Source of the DNA: Methanoculleus oceani
GTDB lineage: Archaea > Halobacteriota > Methanomicrobia > Methanomicrobiales > Methanoculleaceae
Reading direction: 5' to 3'
Length of the DNA: 64,000 bases
NCBI RefSeq assembly: GCF_023702065.1
Contig: NZ_QFDM01000002.1
Location: 620,001-684,000 of the forward strand
Made by a program: the position numbers and the translations under genes
Shown: positions 1 through 8,519 of the stretch, piece by piece
Layout of the letters: each line of letters starts with the position of its first letter
Position numbering within the stretch: position 1 is the stretch's first letter
The notes under the pieces: model-generated
What the model was told of the DNA's origin: nothing
The model's input: only the letters and a program-made list of their open reading frames with translations
Database searches by the model: none

Positions 1-27
1 ACCCCATGAATAACCCTTAACCAGGCT

Positions 28-597
28 GTGATTGTAATGAAAACCATCTACATCCGTACCGAACGCCTGGACCTGATCCCGGCAACGCTCGAGATCCTCG
101 AGAGCGACCGGGACGACCGTCAAAAACTCGCCCGCCTCCTCTCCGCCGCCGTCCCGGGATCGTGGCCGCCGCCGCTCCTCGACGACGAAACGCTCGGGGC
201 GTTCATCCAGATGGTCTCTGAGAAAGGCGATCCGCTCTTCGCCGCCTGGTACTGGGTGCGCGACGACCCGAGAGATGGGGAACGGGTCCTCGTCGGCAGC
301 GGGGGGGTCGCCTCGTCGCCCGTCCCCGGCACGGTGCTCATCGGCTACTCGGTGCTCGAGGAGTTCCAGTGCCGCGGGTATGCAACCGAGGCGGTCCGCC
401 ACCTCATCCCCGCGATCTTCTCCCTCCCCGGCGTCCGGCGGATCGTCGCGACGACCTACCCGGACCTCTTCGGGTCCATCCGGGTGCTCGAGAAGAACGG
501 GTTCGTCCATGCCGGCGAGGCTCCCGCCGGCGAGGGGTTCGAGGAGGGAACCGTCGTCTACGTGCGCGAAAAGCCCGAAGCCCCCTTCCGATCCTGA
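28..597 (+). CDS. GNAT family N-acetyltransferase
   Basis: A 189-residue protein of typical GNAT length. The start of the domain reads TERLDLIPATLEIL, as in RimJ/RimL-like acetyltransferases. The acetyl-CoA loop is degenerate, around IGYSVLEEFQCRGYATEAVRHL at about residues 111-132 (QCRGYA stands for the Q/R-x-x-G-x-A motif). A C-terminal NGFVHAGE segment is typical of the fold. It probably transfers an acetyl group from acetyl-CoA to an amine or protein N-terminus; the substrate cannot be told. Translation may start at GTG 28 or at ATG 37, three codons later. It stands alone, with a convergent MBL gene downstream. Confidence 0.85.
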   Translation: MIVMKTIYIRTERLDLIPATLEILESDRDDRQKLARLLSAAVPGSWPPPLLDDETLGAFIQMVSEKGDPLFAAWYWVRDDPRDGERVLVGSGGVASSPVPGTVLIGYSVLEEFQCRGYATEAVRHLIPAIFSLPGVRRIVATTYPDLFGSIRVLEKNGFVHAGEAPAGEGFEEGTVVYVREKPEAPFRS

Positions 598-715
598 AGG
601 CGGAACCATCCGCACCATCCGGACGGCGGCAGGGAGCAAAGGGTTGGTGGCTGCTCACCATATCCTGCCGGTAATGAGCACCGGCTACAGCGCCCTGCAA
701 TCGAAGAACCGCTTC

Positions 716-1582
716 TCAGCCCCCGGTCCCGTAGAGGTACCTCCCGCTGATATCGAGGATGTAATCGCCCCGGTAGAACGGGTACTTCCCGACCAGGTGC
801 TGTTTTAAGGTCTCTACGTCGCTGCTTGCGGCGAGCGCCGACTTTGCGTCCTCGAGATACCCCGCCATATCCGCGAGGGCCTGCATGTTCGCCGGCAGCC
901 CGTGGCCAGGAAGGACGACGTCGTACTCCTTCTCCTGGAACCGGCGGAGGTGGGCGAGCCAGGGGTCCATCTCCTTCTGCTGCAGGAAGACGTGGACCCG
1001 GTTGTAGACGAGGTCCTGGGCGATGAGCACGCGGTTCTCCGGGAGTTCGATGACGAGATTGACGCCGGCCTCGGCCCCGTCGGCCTTCTCGTAGGCAAGC
1101 GTCACGCCGTCGACGGTCTCGGTCCCGGGCCGGACGATATGCTCCGGCACCACCACCGTCTCCGTGATCGCGTCGCCGAAGGTCGGCGCGTATGCCTGGA
1201 TCATGGCCTCCCCGCCCCCGCGGATCTGGTCTGTGACCTCGCTTAATGCGTAGATCGCGGCGTCCCTGAAGTATTCGCACCCGAACCAGTGGTCAGGGTG
1301 GCTGTGCGTGACGATGACGCGGTCGATCGGCTTGTCCAGGCTGTCGGCGTACCTGCGGAACTCCTCTGCGTGAGGACGGAGAAACTGCGTGTCGACGACG
1401 ATCAATCTGTTCTCCGTCTCGAGGATATGGGAGTTTACGAAGACTGCCGCCTCGGGCGCCTCGTAGGTGTGTATCCTCAGGTTCTCCAGCGGGATAACGG
1501 TCATAACCCCGATCTCAGGCAGGGATCCTGAGCGTTTCCGGGGCACCATCTCTGCGGTCTGGGGGTTCATAGCACCGCCCAC
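716..1582 (-). CDS. MBL-fold metallohydrolase
   Basis: A 288-residue metallo-beta-lactamase-fold protein. The metal-binding signature THSHPDHWFGCEYF (HxHxDH type, with Pro at the variable position) is at about residue 93, and later metal ligands appear as IAQDLVYNR and LPGHGLPA. It should be a Zn-dependent hydrolase of unknown substrate, resembling the glyoxalase II/quinohemoprotein-associated MBL group. A TATA-like stretch on the minus strand (revcomp of 1594-1604, CATATAGAG) lies just upstream of the start, so the leader is short. The gene is monocistronic and convergent with the acetyltransferase. Confidence 0.8.
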   Translation of the reverse strand: MGGAMNPQTAEMVPRKRSGSLPEIGVMTVIPLENLRIHTYEAPEAAVFVNSHILETENRLIVVDTQFLRPHAEEFRRYADSLDKPIDRVIVTHSHPDHWFGCEYFRDAAIYALSEVTDQIRGGGEAMIQAYAPTFGDAITETVVVPEHIVRPGTETVDGVTLAYEKADGAEAGVNLVIELPENRVLIAQDLVYNRVHVFLQQKEMDPWLAHLRRFQEKEYDVVLPGHGLPANMQALADMAGYLEDAKSALAASSDVETLKQHLVGKYPFYRGDYILDISGRYLYGTGG

Positions 1583-1866
1583 TGGAAACTCTCTCTATAT
1601 GTAACCAGAGGGTGGCCGGGAGAGCGAGGAAGACTCGCGGGATTCTCCGGACCAACCCCTGAAATCCGCCGGACCTCACCTTCCGGGACCCGGACGGCGG
1701 CGCACCGGCCGGCACGATTCCGGCACGCGCTATCAGGCCCCATAACAAGGAATGAACCCCGGCACTCCGGTGCTCCGGCAGGACGGGGTCCTGCACAGGA
1801 ACCTATATGAAGTGTTCATACCCTGTGAGCCTGCCGATACTGCAGAACAGTGAGGCAGGAGTAACC

Positions 1867-2565
1867 ATGGCATGGAGAAGATCTTCGCGTGAACTCTGGA
1901 GCGAATTCGACGAGATGCTCGGGGATATGCAGAAACAATTTGGCGAGGTGATGGAGCGCCTCTCAGGAGCCACGCAGCAGGTACCCCTGATTGGCGGAAC
2001 CGGAGCGGTGGTCGACGTCCTGGAACACGATGCGGATATCGTGGTCGTTGCCGACCTCCCGGGCGTGGAGAGGCAGGGTATATCGGTCCGGCTTCTCGAC
2101 CCGAGAACGCTGCGGATCACCGCCCGGCGGGAGGAGGCAAAAGAGGAGGAACAGGCCGGATACCACATGCGAGAGCGGAGGATCGGCACGATCTCCCGGA
2201 CGGTCTCCCTCCCCACCGACGTCAGGGGCGAGGAGGCACGCGCCACCTTCAAGAATGGTGTCCTCGAGATACGGTTGAAGAAGGTCGCCGAGGCTCGCGG
2301 CAGGGAGATCCCTGTGGGCGCAGAGGCCGAGCAGGCCGGCCAGTCAGTTGCAGAGATGCGCCGGCAACAGATCGAGGAGGAGTACCGGGAGGACAGGGAG
2401 AAGGTGAAGCCGTCCGGGTACCTGAGCCCCCGCGACCTACAGGAAGCGGCGCAGAAGATCCAGATCGAAGATAAGGGAAGCCCCGAAGAGCAAAAGACGG
2501 CCGAAGAGCTCCGCCGACAGAAGGAGATGATGTACGAGGAAGGAAAGAGGAAGCTGGCAGAGTAG
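1867..2565 (+). CDS. Hsp20/alpha-crystallin family chaperone with long charged C-terminal tail
   Basis: A 232-residue small heat-shock protein. The alpha-crystallin domain spans about residues 45-140, with ADLPGVERQGISVRL and the closing FKNGVLEIRLKK signature near 128-139; an IPV tripeptide at 148-150 could act as the oligomerising I-x-I motif. It should hold unfolded proteins in large oligomers. ATG 1867 is preferred over upstream codons because GAGGCAGGAG sits just before it. Residues 151-232 are a Glu/Lys/Arg/Gln-rich, probably helical extension, far longer than the usual short tail of this family. A CTATATG box near 1803 could be its promoter. Confidence 0.88.
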   Translation: MAWRRSSRELWSEFDEMLGDMQKQFGEVMERLSGATQQVPLIGGTGAVVDVLEHDADIVVVADLPGVERQGISVRLLDPRTLRITARREEAKEEEQAGYHMRERRIGTISRTVSLPTDVRGEEARATFKNGVLEIRLKKVAEARGREIPVGAEAEQAGQSVAEMRRQQIEEEYREDREKVKPSGYLSPRDLQEAAQKIQIEDKGSPEEQKTAEELRRQKEMMYEEGKRKLAE

Positions 2566-2619
2566 ACGGCGATACGAAAAAGCCATCGCGAGGAGGCCAC
2601 GGAGCGGCGGTCGAACACG

Positions 2620-3351
2620 TCATCCCACGAGGTCCCTGAGGGTCTCGAACCCCGACTCGATCATATCCAGGTAGCGCCGGTTGCGCCCGCCAGGATACGG
2701 CAGACAGAGGAGGCGGCTCTCCTGAAAGAGGCTCTCCCGGAGACTCCCGTTGATCCCGGTGATCGTCCCGACGCCGGAAAGAGCGCTCGCGTACGGCTCG
2801 ATCCCGGATAGACCGGTGAGTGCCGTATTCCCGAGGGCGACGACGTAATCCGGGGCAAGACCGGCGATCTCCGGGGCAAGGATCTCCCGGGCGCTCAGCC
2901 TGACGAGGTCCTTCGGGATGGCCGCCTTCCGGTTCTTACGGAAGACGCACTTGACCGTGTCGACGAGGAAGAAGTTCTCGGAGAAGAGTTCCAGGTTCTC
3001 CCGGCGCGACTCTCCGTCGAGTCCGAGCAGCGAAAAGAGGTTCTCCGCGAGCCCGCGGGAGAGCGGTGCGGTGCCCCGGCGATGCCGCACGTCGTAGCGG
3101 TCGTTCCAGAAGTAGGGGTAGTCGGGGCTGCAGCAGTCAGCGGGCCCGGCAACTTCGCGCCGGCCGGCGGTCCAGGGCGGAGACTCGGCGATGAAGAGGA
3201 CCGCTACGCGGTCGGCCCTCCGGCATGCAGCCCCGCAGGCATCGTGGGGCAGGAGTCCGGGCAGGAGGACGCCGCGGAGCTCCGGGCGGCAGGCAGAATA
3301 CCTCCGGTAGATCTCTCTGGCGCTCACCGGCAGGGAATGCCGAAGGTTCAT
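2620..3351 (-). CDS. Uracil-DNA glycosylase superfamily-like protein
   Basis: A 243-residue protein with VAVLFIAESPPW near residue 48, resembling the active-site loop of UDG superfamily members (GE-x-PG type). A central DYVVALGNTALTGLSG segment and the C-terminal LCLPYPGGRNRRYL also fit. The N-terminus has a Cys-rich stretch (LPHDACGAACRR). It may be a base-excision repair glycosylase or a non-catalytic relative; the degenerate first motif makes catalysis uncertain. The longer upstream reading frame was trimmed to ATG 3351, which opens the conserved region. It is divergent from the DEAD-box helicase, with 131 bp between them. Confidence 0.6.
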   Translation of the reverse strand: MNLRHSLPVSAREIYRRYSACRPELRGVLLPGLLPHDACGAACRRADRVAVLFIAESPPWTAGRREVAGPADCCSPDYPYFWNDRYDVRHRRGTAPLSRGLAENLFSLLGLDGESRRENLELFSENFFLVDTVKCVFRKNRKAAIPKDLVRLSAREILAPEIAGLAPDYVVALGNTALTGLSGIEPYASALSGVGTITGINGSLRESLFQESRLLCLPYPGGRNRRYLDMIESGFETLRDLVG

Positions 3352-3447
3352 CCCTGCAGGTTCGCCCGCAGGACGGATATGTGTTGCAGGTGAGCGGACC
3401 CCGGGGTATGCGATGCCGCATGCACCCCGGACGGCATCGTGATGCGA

Positions 3448-3456
3448 CATATAAAG
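3448..3456 (+). promoter_or_regulatory. TATA box of the DEAD-box helicase gene
   Basis: CATATAAAG lies 27-35 bases before the ATG at 3483. At normal archaeal spacing the transcript would start about 3-8 bases before the ATG, so the mRNA is nearly leaderless. This also argues against the much longer in-frame upstream extension. Confidence 0.6.
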
Positions 3457-3482
3457 AGGGAGCAGCACCAAGAGATGAACGA

Positions 3483-5099
3483 ATGGAGAACAATATCACC
3501 TTTAAGGAATTCAATATCTCGCAAAAGACGCTCCGTGCAATAGAAGATATGGGCTTTGAGGAGCCCACGCCCATCCAGGTCAGCACAATACCGGCGATAC
3601 TCGAAGGACGCGACGTGACCGGCCAGGCCCAGACAGGGACCGGGAAGACGGCGGCGTTCGGCGTCCCGGCGATCGAGCGTGTCGACCCCGATAGCCGGGA
3701 GACACAGGTCCTCGTCCTCTCCCCCACCCGGGAACTTGCCATCCAGACAGCCGAGGAGTTTGCCCGCCTGGCGAAACACCACCGGGGCATCAACATCCTC
3801 CCGATCTACGGCGGCCAGGCGATCGATCGGCAGTTCAGGGCACTGCAACGCGGCGCTCAGGTCGTCGTCGGGACCCCGGGGAGGGTGCTCGACCATCTCG
3901 ACCGTGGGACCCTCTCGTTTGCCGGGGTGAAATTCGTCGTCCTCGATGAGGCCGACCAGATGCTGGATATGGGCTTTCGCGAAGACATCGAGAAGATCCT
4001 CGACGAGACCCCGCGGAACCGCCAGACGGTCCTCTTCTCGGCCACGCTCCCAAGACCGATCCTCGAGATCTCAAAGAGGTTCCAGAAGGACCCCGAGTTC
4101 ATCTCGGTCGCACGCAAGGAAGTGACCGTCCCGCAGATCGAACAACTCTACCTCGAGGTGCGGAGCAGGGACAGGCTCGAGATCCTCACCCGGCTGCTCG
4201 ATATGTACGATCCGGAACTGACCCTGATCTTCTCGAACACCAAACGGGGTGTCGACGACCTGACCACCCACCTCCAGGCCCGCGGTTACTTCGCCGAAGG
4301 CCTCCACGGGGACATGAAGCAGGCCCTGCGGGACCGGGTGATGGCGAAGTTCCGCGCAGGAAACATCGATATGCTCGTCGCCACCGACGTCGCCGCACGG
4401 GGTATCGACGTCGAGGACGTCGACCTGGTCATAAACTACGATGTCCCGCAGGATATCGACTATTACATCCACCGGATCGGCCGGACGGCACGCGCCGGAC
4501 GAGCCGGACGGGCCGTCACGTTCGTGGGCCCGAAGGAGTACTTCAAACTCAGGACGATCCAGGACTACACCAGGATCAAGATCGCCCGCATTCCGCTGCC
4601 GACACAGGGAGACGTCGAGGAGAGCCGGACGCGGAAACTCATCGACCGGGTGCAGCAGGTCATCAACGAGGGCAACCTCGAGCACTACGCGAATCTCATC
4701 GAGCGGATCATATCCGAAGATTACACCTCGCTTGAGGTCGCGGCTGCCCTCCTGAAACTGGAACTTGGCGGGGCCGGCCCGGCCGACAGGGGCCAGGGTC
4801 TGCCGCAGGATATCGGGCCGGCCCAGGGGTTGGCTCTCCTCAGGATCCCGCTCGGGAGAGAGCACCAGATCAGGCCGAAGGATATCGTCGGAGCACTCGC
4901 GGGCGAGACCGGGATTCCCGGCAGCGCCATCGGTGCGATCAACATCTACGATACCTACTCCACCGTCGACGTGCCCCTTGATGCCGCCGACCGGGTCATC
5001 GAAGGGATGAAAGGAAAGACCATCGCAAGGGTCAGGCTGACCCGGCCGATCGAGATCGTCGGAGCGCCGGGGGGCAACGCGTCTCCGGGCGGGCGGTAA
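3483..5099 (+). CDS. deaD: DEAD-box ATP-dependent RNA helicase with DbpA-like RNA-binding domain
   Basis: A 538-residue helicase. Q motif FEEPTPIQVSTIPAIL; Walker A AQTGTGKT; DEAD box VLDEADQMLDMGF; motif III SAT; helicase-C with VATDVAARGIDVEDVDLVINYD and HRIGRTARAG. A C-terminal DbpA/RRM-like domain covers about the last 75 residues (LALLRIPLGREHQI...RVRLTRPIEIV). The architecture is that of CsdA/DeaD proteins, which unwind structured RNA in ribosome assembly and cold adaptation. The start is ATG 3483, supported by the TATA box just upstream and by homology beginning at FKEFNISQKTLRAIEDMGF. Confidence 0.95.
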   Translation: MENNITFKEFNISQKTLRAIEDMGFEEPTPIQVSTIPAILEGRDVTGQAQTGTGKTAAFGVPAIERVDPDSRETQVLVLSPTRELAIQTAEEFARLAKHHRGINILPIYGGQAIDRQFRALQRGAQVVVGTPGRVLDHLDRGTLSFAGVKFVVLDEADQMLDMGFREDIEKILDETPRNRQTVLFSATLPRPILEISKRFQKDPEFISVARKEVTVPQIEQLYLEVRSRDRLEILTRLLDMYDPELTLIFSNTKRGVDDLTTHLQARGYFAEGLHGDMKQALRDRVMAKFRAGNIDMLVATDVAARGIDVEDVDLVINYDVPQDIDYYIHRIGRTARAGRAGRAVTFVGPKEYFKLRTIQDYTRIKIARIPLPTQGDVEESRTRKLIDRVQQVINEGNLEHYANLIERIISEDYTSLEVAAALLKLELGGAGPADRGQGLPQDIGPAQGLALLRIPLGREHQIRPKDIVGALAGETGIPGSAIGAINIYDTYSTVDVPLDAADRVIEGMKGKTIARVRLTRPIEIVGAPGGNASPGGR

Positions 5100-5735
5100 G
5101 AGCACGCAGGCCGGCTGCGAGCACAGCCGGCTCCCGGGATCCATGTTATCGCGCCGGTTCAACGCACCGGAAGACTTGAGGCGCGCCTGAGGGGGCGCGG
5201 AGCAGAACAGTCGTGCATCCGGAACGTTTTTCCTGAAACCAGGACCTCCCCGGATGCGAACCGGTGGGAGTACCTCACGACAACCCGGGGGTGCGGGAGG
5301 ATTCTCCGCGGTAGCGGCACCGGCCCCTGCCGGGAGAAACGACTATATACCTTGATGCGTATTCTTCACCGTCTGGGGGTGGTGGCGTCAACGGGTATGG
5401 ATGCAATCTCTAAATCTTCCGGAGTCTCATCGCCATCGAAAAAATTGAGGATTATCTGCCCTACGACCCGCATATTCACAATAGTATATTCATAAGAAGG
5501 TGTGCTGCAAACCCCTGCCCGGGTTCCGCCGGCCATCTCTGCCACCTGCCCTGCATCGAGGGACGCGACGGGGCAACCCGACCCGAAACGTCTCACCGGA
5601 TCTCCGGAATCCCGCACGATTCTGCCGGGAAGCGGGCGGCCGTGAAGCCGCCATGCACGGTATCGCCCGCCCGTGGATGTATTGAGGTCATATTCTATTT
5701 TTTGGGCCGTTTCCCTGCCGACCGGGCCCTGCCCT
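5100..5735. other. Gene-poor spacer between deaD and treT
   Basis: About 636 bases with no convincing long gene. It contains a + strand TATA-like CTATATACC near 5343, an AT-rich patch at 5435-5500, a short minus-strand frame (5366-5473, listed separately) and a T-run at about 5697-5702. Other frames here have no recognisable domains. A non-coding RNA cannot be excluded by eye. Confidence 0.5.
5366..5473 (-). CDS. Possible 35-residue small protein
   Basis: An ATG-initiated frame encodes a small acidic peptide containing VVGQIILNFFDGDE and ending DATTPRR. A TATA-like AATATACTA lies about 20 bases before the ATG on the same strand, so a leaderless message is possible. No domain is recognised and the peptide is too short for codon use to decide. 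It is listed because it lies in the only promoter-bearing part of a long spacer. Confidence 0.25.
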   Translation of the reverse strand: MRVVGQIILNFFDGDETPEDLEIASIPVDATTPRR

Positions 5736-6995
5736 TCAGGTATTCTGGACAGCGAGCTCGGCGTTGAGCATGTCCAGGTAGTCGGTGAGGAGACGGGTGA
5801 TCAGGAAGTGCTGCCGGACATGCTCTTTACCGGCCCGCCCGAGCCGCTCCCTGAGCTCCGGGTTCTCGAGGACCTGCCGGATCCTCCAGGCAAACCCGTC
5901 GGTATCGGTCGGTTCGAGGAGGAACCCGGTTTCGCCGTCCTCTATCTGGAGCGGTATGCCCCCGACACGGGATGCGATGACCGGCTGCCCCTTCCAGAGT
6001 CCCTCGGTGACGGTCAGGCCGAACCCCTCGCGGAGCGATTTCTGGAGGATGACGCACGAGGCGCGCTGCAGGGCGTTGACCAGCAGGTGATCCTCGGCGG
6101 TGATCAGGATGACGTCGCCGGACTCGATGAAGGCCCGGGCCTTCTCCTCGACCTGCCGGTAGATTGCCCAGCCTTCGGGGTCGTCGGGGGCCATGCTCCC
6201 GCAGAGGACCAGTCTGCAGTCGACGTGCTCGCGTACCCTGGCAAAGACGTCGACGACGCCTTCGGGGTCCTTCCACTTGTCGAACCGCGAGATCTGGGTG
6301 ATCAGCGGTTTGTCGGTCGGTACGCCGTACTTCGCGAGAAGACCTGCGATCTCTGCGTCGGAGAGGTCGCGGTTCTTCTCCGAGAGCGGGTCGATCGCCG
6401 GCCGGCAGATCCACTGCTCCATCGCCATCCCCCTGCGCCGGTACTCTTCGTGTGAGATGACCATCCGGTCATAGTCCCGGACGAAGTCTTTGAGGAACTC
6501 CCAGAGATCCGCGTTCGGGTTCGAGAGGTCGACGTGGCACCGCCAGACCCAGGGCTGGGTCTTCTGGTAGAACCGGATCAGTGGCAGGGGCTGCGGGTCG
6601 TGGATGACCACCAGGTCGTGGTCGATCTTCATCTGCCCGGAGAAGAACTCGTTCGTCCTGAGATAGAGTCCCTTCTCTTCATCCGAGAACGCGATCGCCT
6701 GCCCCTGGAGCGCGTTATGGAAGTTCTTGGTGATGGCGAAGAAGTCGCCGTCGCCGTTTAAGATGTTCCACTGGGTCTTGATCCCGACGTCGTTCATGAG
6801 CGGAACCAGCGAGATGATCATCTCCGCTACACCACCGCTCTGGTAGGTCGAGTTCACGTGGAGGACACGCTTCCCCTGAAGGCTCGCCGCCTTGCGGTAG
6901 ATCCCGGAGATGACATCGTCGCCGACGATGGGCCGGTGGTCCTCGAGCGTCCGGCCGTTGTCGCATATGCAGGTTATTCCGTCCATGTACGCCAT
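5736..6995 (-). CDS. treT: Trehalose synthase (glycosyltransferring), GT4 family
   Basis: A 419-residue GT-B glycosyltransferase matching TreT, which joins NDP-glucose and glucose into trehalose, a compatible solute. Seen: HVNSTYQSGGVAEMI near residue 40, VIHDPQPLPLI, WRCHVDLSNPN, the donor-domain ISRFDKWKDPEGVV, and the retaining-transferase motif SLREGFGLTVTEGLWKGQPVI with the conserved EGFG...E arrangement. ATG 6995 is chosen although the frame is open to 7115. GAGGGGAGAT sits 5 bases before it, and a TATA box at 7056-7065 lies inside the longer version. The gene is monocistronic. Confidence 0.88.
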   Translation of the reverse strand: MAYMDGITCICDNGRTLEDHRPIVGDDVISGIYRKAASLQGKRVLHVNSTYQSGGVAEMIISLVPLMNDVGIKTQWNILNGDGDFFAITKNFHNALQGQAIAFSDEEKGLYLRTNEFFSGQMKIDHDLVVIHDPQPLPLIRFYQKTQPWVWRCHVDLSNPNADLWEFLKDFVRDYDRMVISHEEYRRRGMAMEQWICRPAIDPLSEKNRDLSDAEIAGLLAKYGVPTDKPLITQISRFDKWKDPEGVVDVFARVREHVDCRLVLCGSMAPDDPEGWAIYRQVEEKARAFIESGDVILITAEDHLLVNALQRASCVILQKSLREGFGLTVTEGLWKGQPVIASRVGGIPLQIEDGETGFLLEPTDTDGFAWRIRQVLENPELRERLGRAGKEHVRQHFLITRLLTDYLDMLNAELAVQNT

Positions 6996-7055
6996 TGCAG
7001 ATCTCCCCTCGGTAGGTTTGTGGAAACTTACCAGGTACAGCATCGGCATGCCGAG

Positions 7056-7065
7056 ATTATAAATA
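7056..7065 (-). promoter_or_regulatory. TATA box of treT
   Basis: On the minus strand the sequence reads CATATTTATAATC. It is about 60 bases upstream of ATG 6995, giving a predicted start near 7030 and a leader of about 35 bases that contains the strong ribosome binding site. Confidence 0.55.
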
Positions 7066-7280
7066 TGTCGATCAAAAAATAATAATTTTCCTCGTTTATT
7101 TAGCCCATACGCCAATTTATAGAGGTATTAAATGGGAACACGCCATGCACATCGGGGAAGGACGATACAAAAAAGGTTAATAAGATGGCATGAATCGGAG
7201 CCTCCCGGACGGTCCCAGAGGGGAGAGCGCAGTGGCTCCGTTGAGGCGGAGCGCCGCCGCAACCCCGGGGAGGAACGCCC

Positions 7281-7288
7281 ATATATTT
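7281..7288 (+). promoter_or_regulatory. TATA box of the FkbM methyltransferase gene
   Basis: ATATATTT lies 26-33 bases before ATG 7314, the distance expected for a leaderless archaeal transcript. No ribosome binding site is seen before that ATG, which is consistent. Confidence 0.55.
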
Positions 7289-7313
7289 CGGAATCCTAAC
7301 GTTAACAGGTGCC

Positions 7314-7937
7314 ATGTACCCAAAAGACGTTCCGGGCTCCCCGCCCCCGGTCACCACCCACGACGGCGTAACCTTCAGGAGGATGCCGCCGGGGGCCGAC
7401 GCCGTCTACGTCGTCGGCGAGTACCGGTTCGACGACATCCGGCCGGAGGACGTCGTCCTGGATCTCGGGGCCAACGTGGGCGCTTTCTGCATCCGTGCCG
7501 CCCGGCGATCGCAGCGCGTGCTGGCCGTCGAACCCATCCTCACGGAGGCTCTCCGGGAGAATGTCAGGACAAACGGCGCCGGCGTCACGGTGGTGGACGG
7601 GGCGCTCGGCGACGGGAGCGTGGGGCGGATAACCTGGGGAGGCGAGACCGTCACCGTGACGACTCACACCCTCGGGGAGATCGCCGCCATGGCCGGAGGA
7701 TGCGACTTCCTGAAGTGCGACTGCGAGGGGGCGGAATGGTCTATCCGGCCCGGAGATCTCGACGGAGTGCGGCGCATCGAGATGGAACTTCACGTGCCCC
7801 CGATCGGGGGGCCGATGAACAGGGCGCTCCTCGACTACATCGGAGAGCACTACGATTTCGAGATCGAACGGACACCCGGTTACGACGTGAAGGGCGTGAT
7901 GGGAGTCCTGCACGCCGTCCGGAAGAACGGCAGGTGA
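7314..7937 (+). CDS. FkbM family SAM-dependent methyltransferase
   Basis: A 207-residue class I methyltransferase. The SAM-binding motif VLDLGANVGAFCIRAARR is at about residues 46-63, followed by the acidic VLAVEPI. FLKCDCEGAEW near 137 is the FkbM signature (xLKxDxEGxE), followed by IEMELHVP. FkbM enzymes O-methylate glycans or small molecules; the substrate here is unknown and no glycan cluster surrounds it. Near-leaderless start at 7314. Confidence 0.85.
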   Translation: MYPKDVPGSPPPVTTHDGVTFRRMPPGADAVYVVGEYRFDDIRPEDVVLDLGANVGAFCIRAARRSQRVLAVEPILTEALRENVRTNGAGVTVVDGALGDGSVGRITWGGETVTVTTHTLGEIAAMAGGCDFLKCDCEGAEWSIRPGDLDGVRRIEMELHVPPIGGPMNRALLDYIGEHYDFEIERTPGYDVKGVMGVLHAVRKNGR

Positions 7938-8016
7938 CGCCCGGGGACTCCCTCCCCCGCCCCCGGAAAATCCCTGGAATACCGGGAGATTCCGGCAACC
8001 CGGGCAGGGCCGGCAC

Positions 8017-8026
8017 ACATAAATAG
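8017..8026 (+). promoter_or_regulatory. TATA box of the FKBP gene
   Basis: ACATAAATAG lies 35-44 bases before ATG 8061. Predicted transcription starts near 8046, and GGTGAAG just before the ATG serves as ribosome binding site. Confidence 0.5.
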
Positions 8027-8060
8027 GAACCCGGGATCACCACCCCGCCGGTGAAGCAGT

Positions 8061-8516
8061 ATGGCACAGGCAAAGGAAGGCGATACCGTCAAGGTGCACT
8101 ATACCGGAAAACTGGAAGACGGGACGGTTTTTGATACATCGGACGAACGAGACCCCCTGGAGTTCACCATCGGCGGGGGGCAGATCATCCGGGGGTTCGA
8201 ACAGGCCGTGGTCGGCATGGAACCGGGCGATATAAAGACCACCACTATCCCGCCAGAAGAAGCGTACGGGCCACGCCGTGAGGACATGACGCTTACGGTG
8301 GAGCGGGAACAGTTCCCCGAGGAGATCAACCCCGAACCGGGCCAGCAACTTCAGGTCCAGCAGCCGGACGGCAGGGCGGCCGTCGTCACCGTCAGCGACG
8401 TCTCGGAATCGACCGTGACGCTGGACGCGAACCACCCCCTGGCCGGCCAGCCCCTGACATTCGATATCCGGCTCGTGGATATCGTCGCCGCTGCACGGGA
8501 ACAGGTAACCGGGTAA
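8061..8516 (+). CDS. FKBP-type peptidyl-prolyl cis-trans isomerase
   Basis: A 151-residue protein. The FKBP core shows VKVHYTGKLEDGTVFDTS, FTIGGGQIIRGFEQAVVGM and IPPEEAYGPR. The segment from about 75 to 125 is the insert-in-flap domain of the short SlyD-like archaeal FKBPs, with strand EFTI-LVDI pairing at the ends. It catalyses prolyl isomerisation and acts as a folding chaperone in the cytoplasm; no signal peptide is seen. Monocistronic, convergent with polX. Confidence 0.93.
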   Translation: MAQAKEGDTVKVHYTGKLEDGTVFDTSDERDPLEFTIGGGQIIRGFEQAVVGMEPGDIKTTTIPPEEAYGPRREDMTLTVEREQFPEEINPEPGQQLQVQQPDGRAAVVTVSDVSESTVTLDANHPLAGQPLTFDIRLVDIVAAAREQVTG

Positions 8517-8519
8517 TTC

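Larger units (their letters stand above)
6996..7313. promoter_or_regulatory. Divergent intergenic region treT/fkbM
   Basis: A 318-base spacer carrying both divergent promoters. Its middle (7050-7190) is markedly AT-rich compared with the genes on either side. Apart from the two TATA boxes no RNA gene or repeat was recognised. Confidence 0.5.

Noticed and set aside
4071-5162. 363-codon frame antisense to the DEAD-box helicase gene
   Set aside because: Shadow of the helicase; no recognisable domain.
5673-6455. 260-codon frame antisense to treT
   Set aside because: It lies entirely opposite a clear glycosyltransferase and shows no domain; shadow frames are common in this GC-rich DNA.
7190-8026. 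278-codon frame starting before the FkbM gene
   Set aside because: Runs out of frame through the methyltransferase with Arg-rich nonsense.
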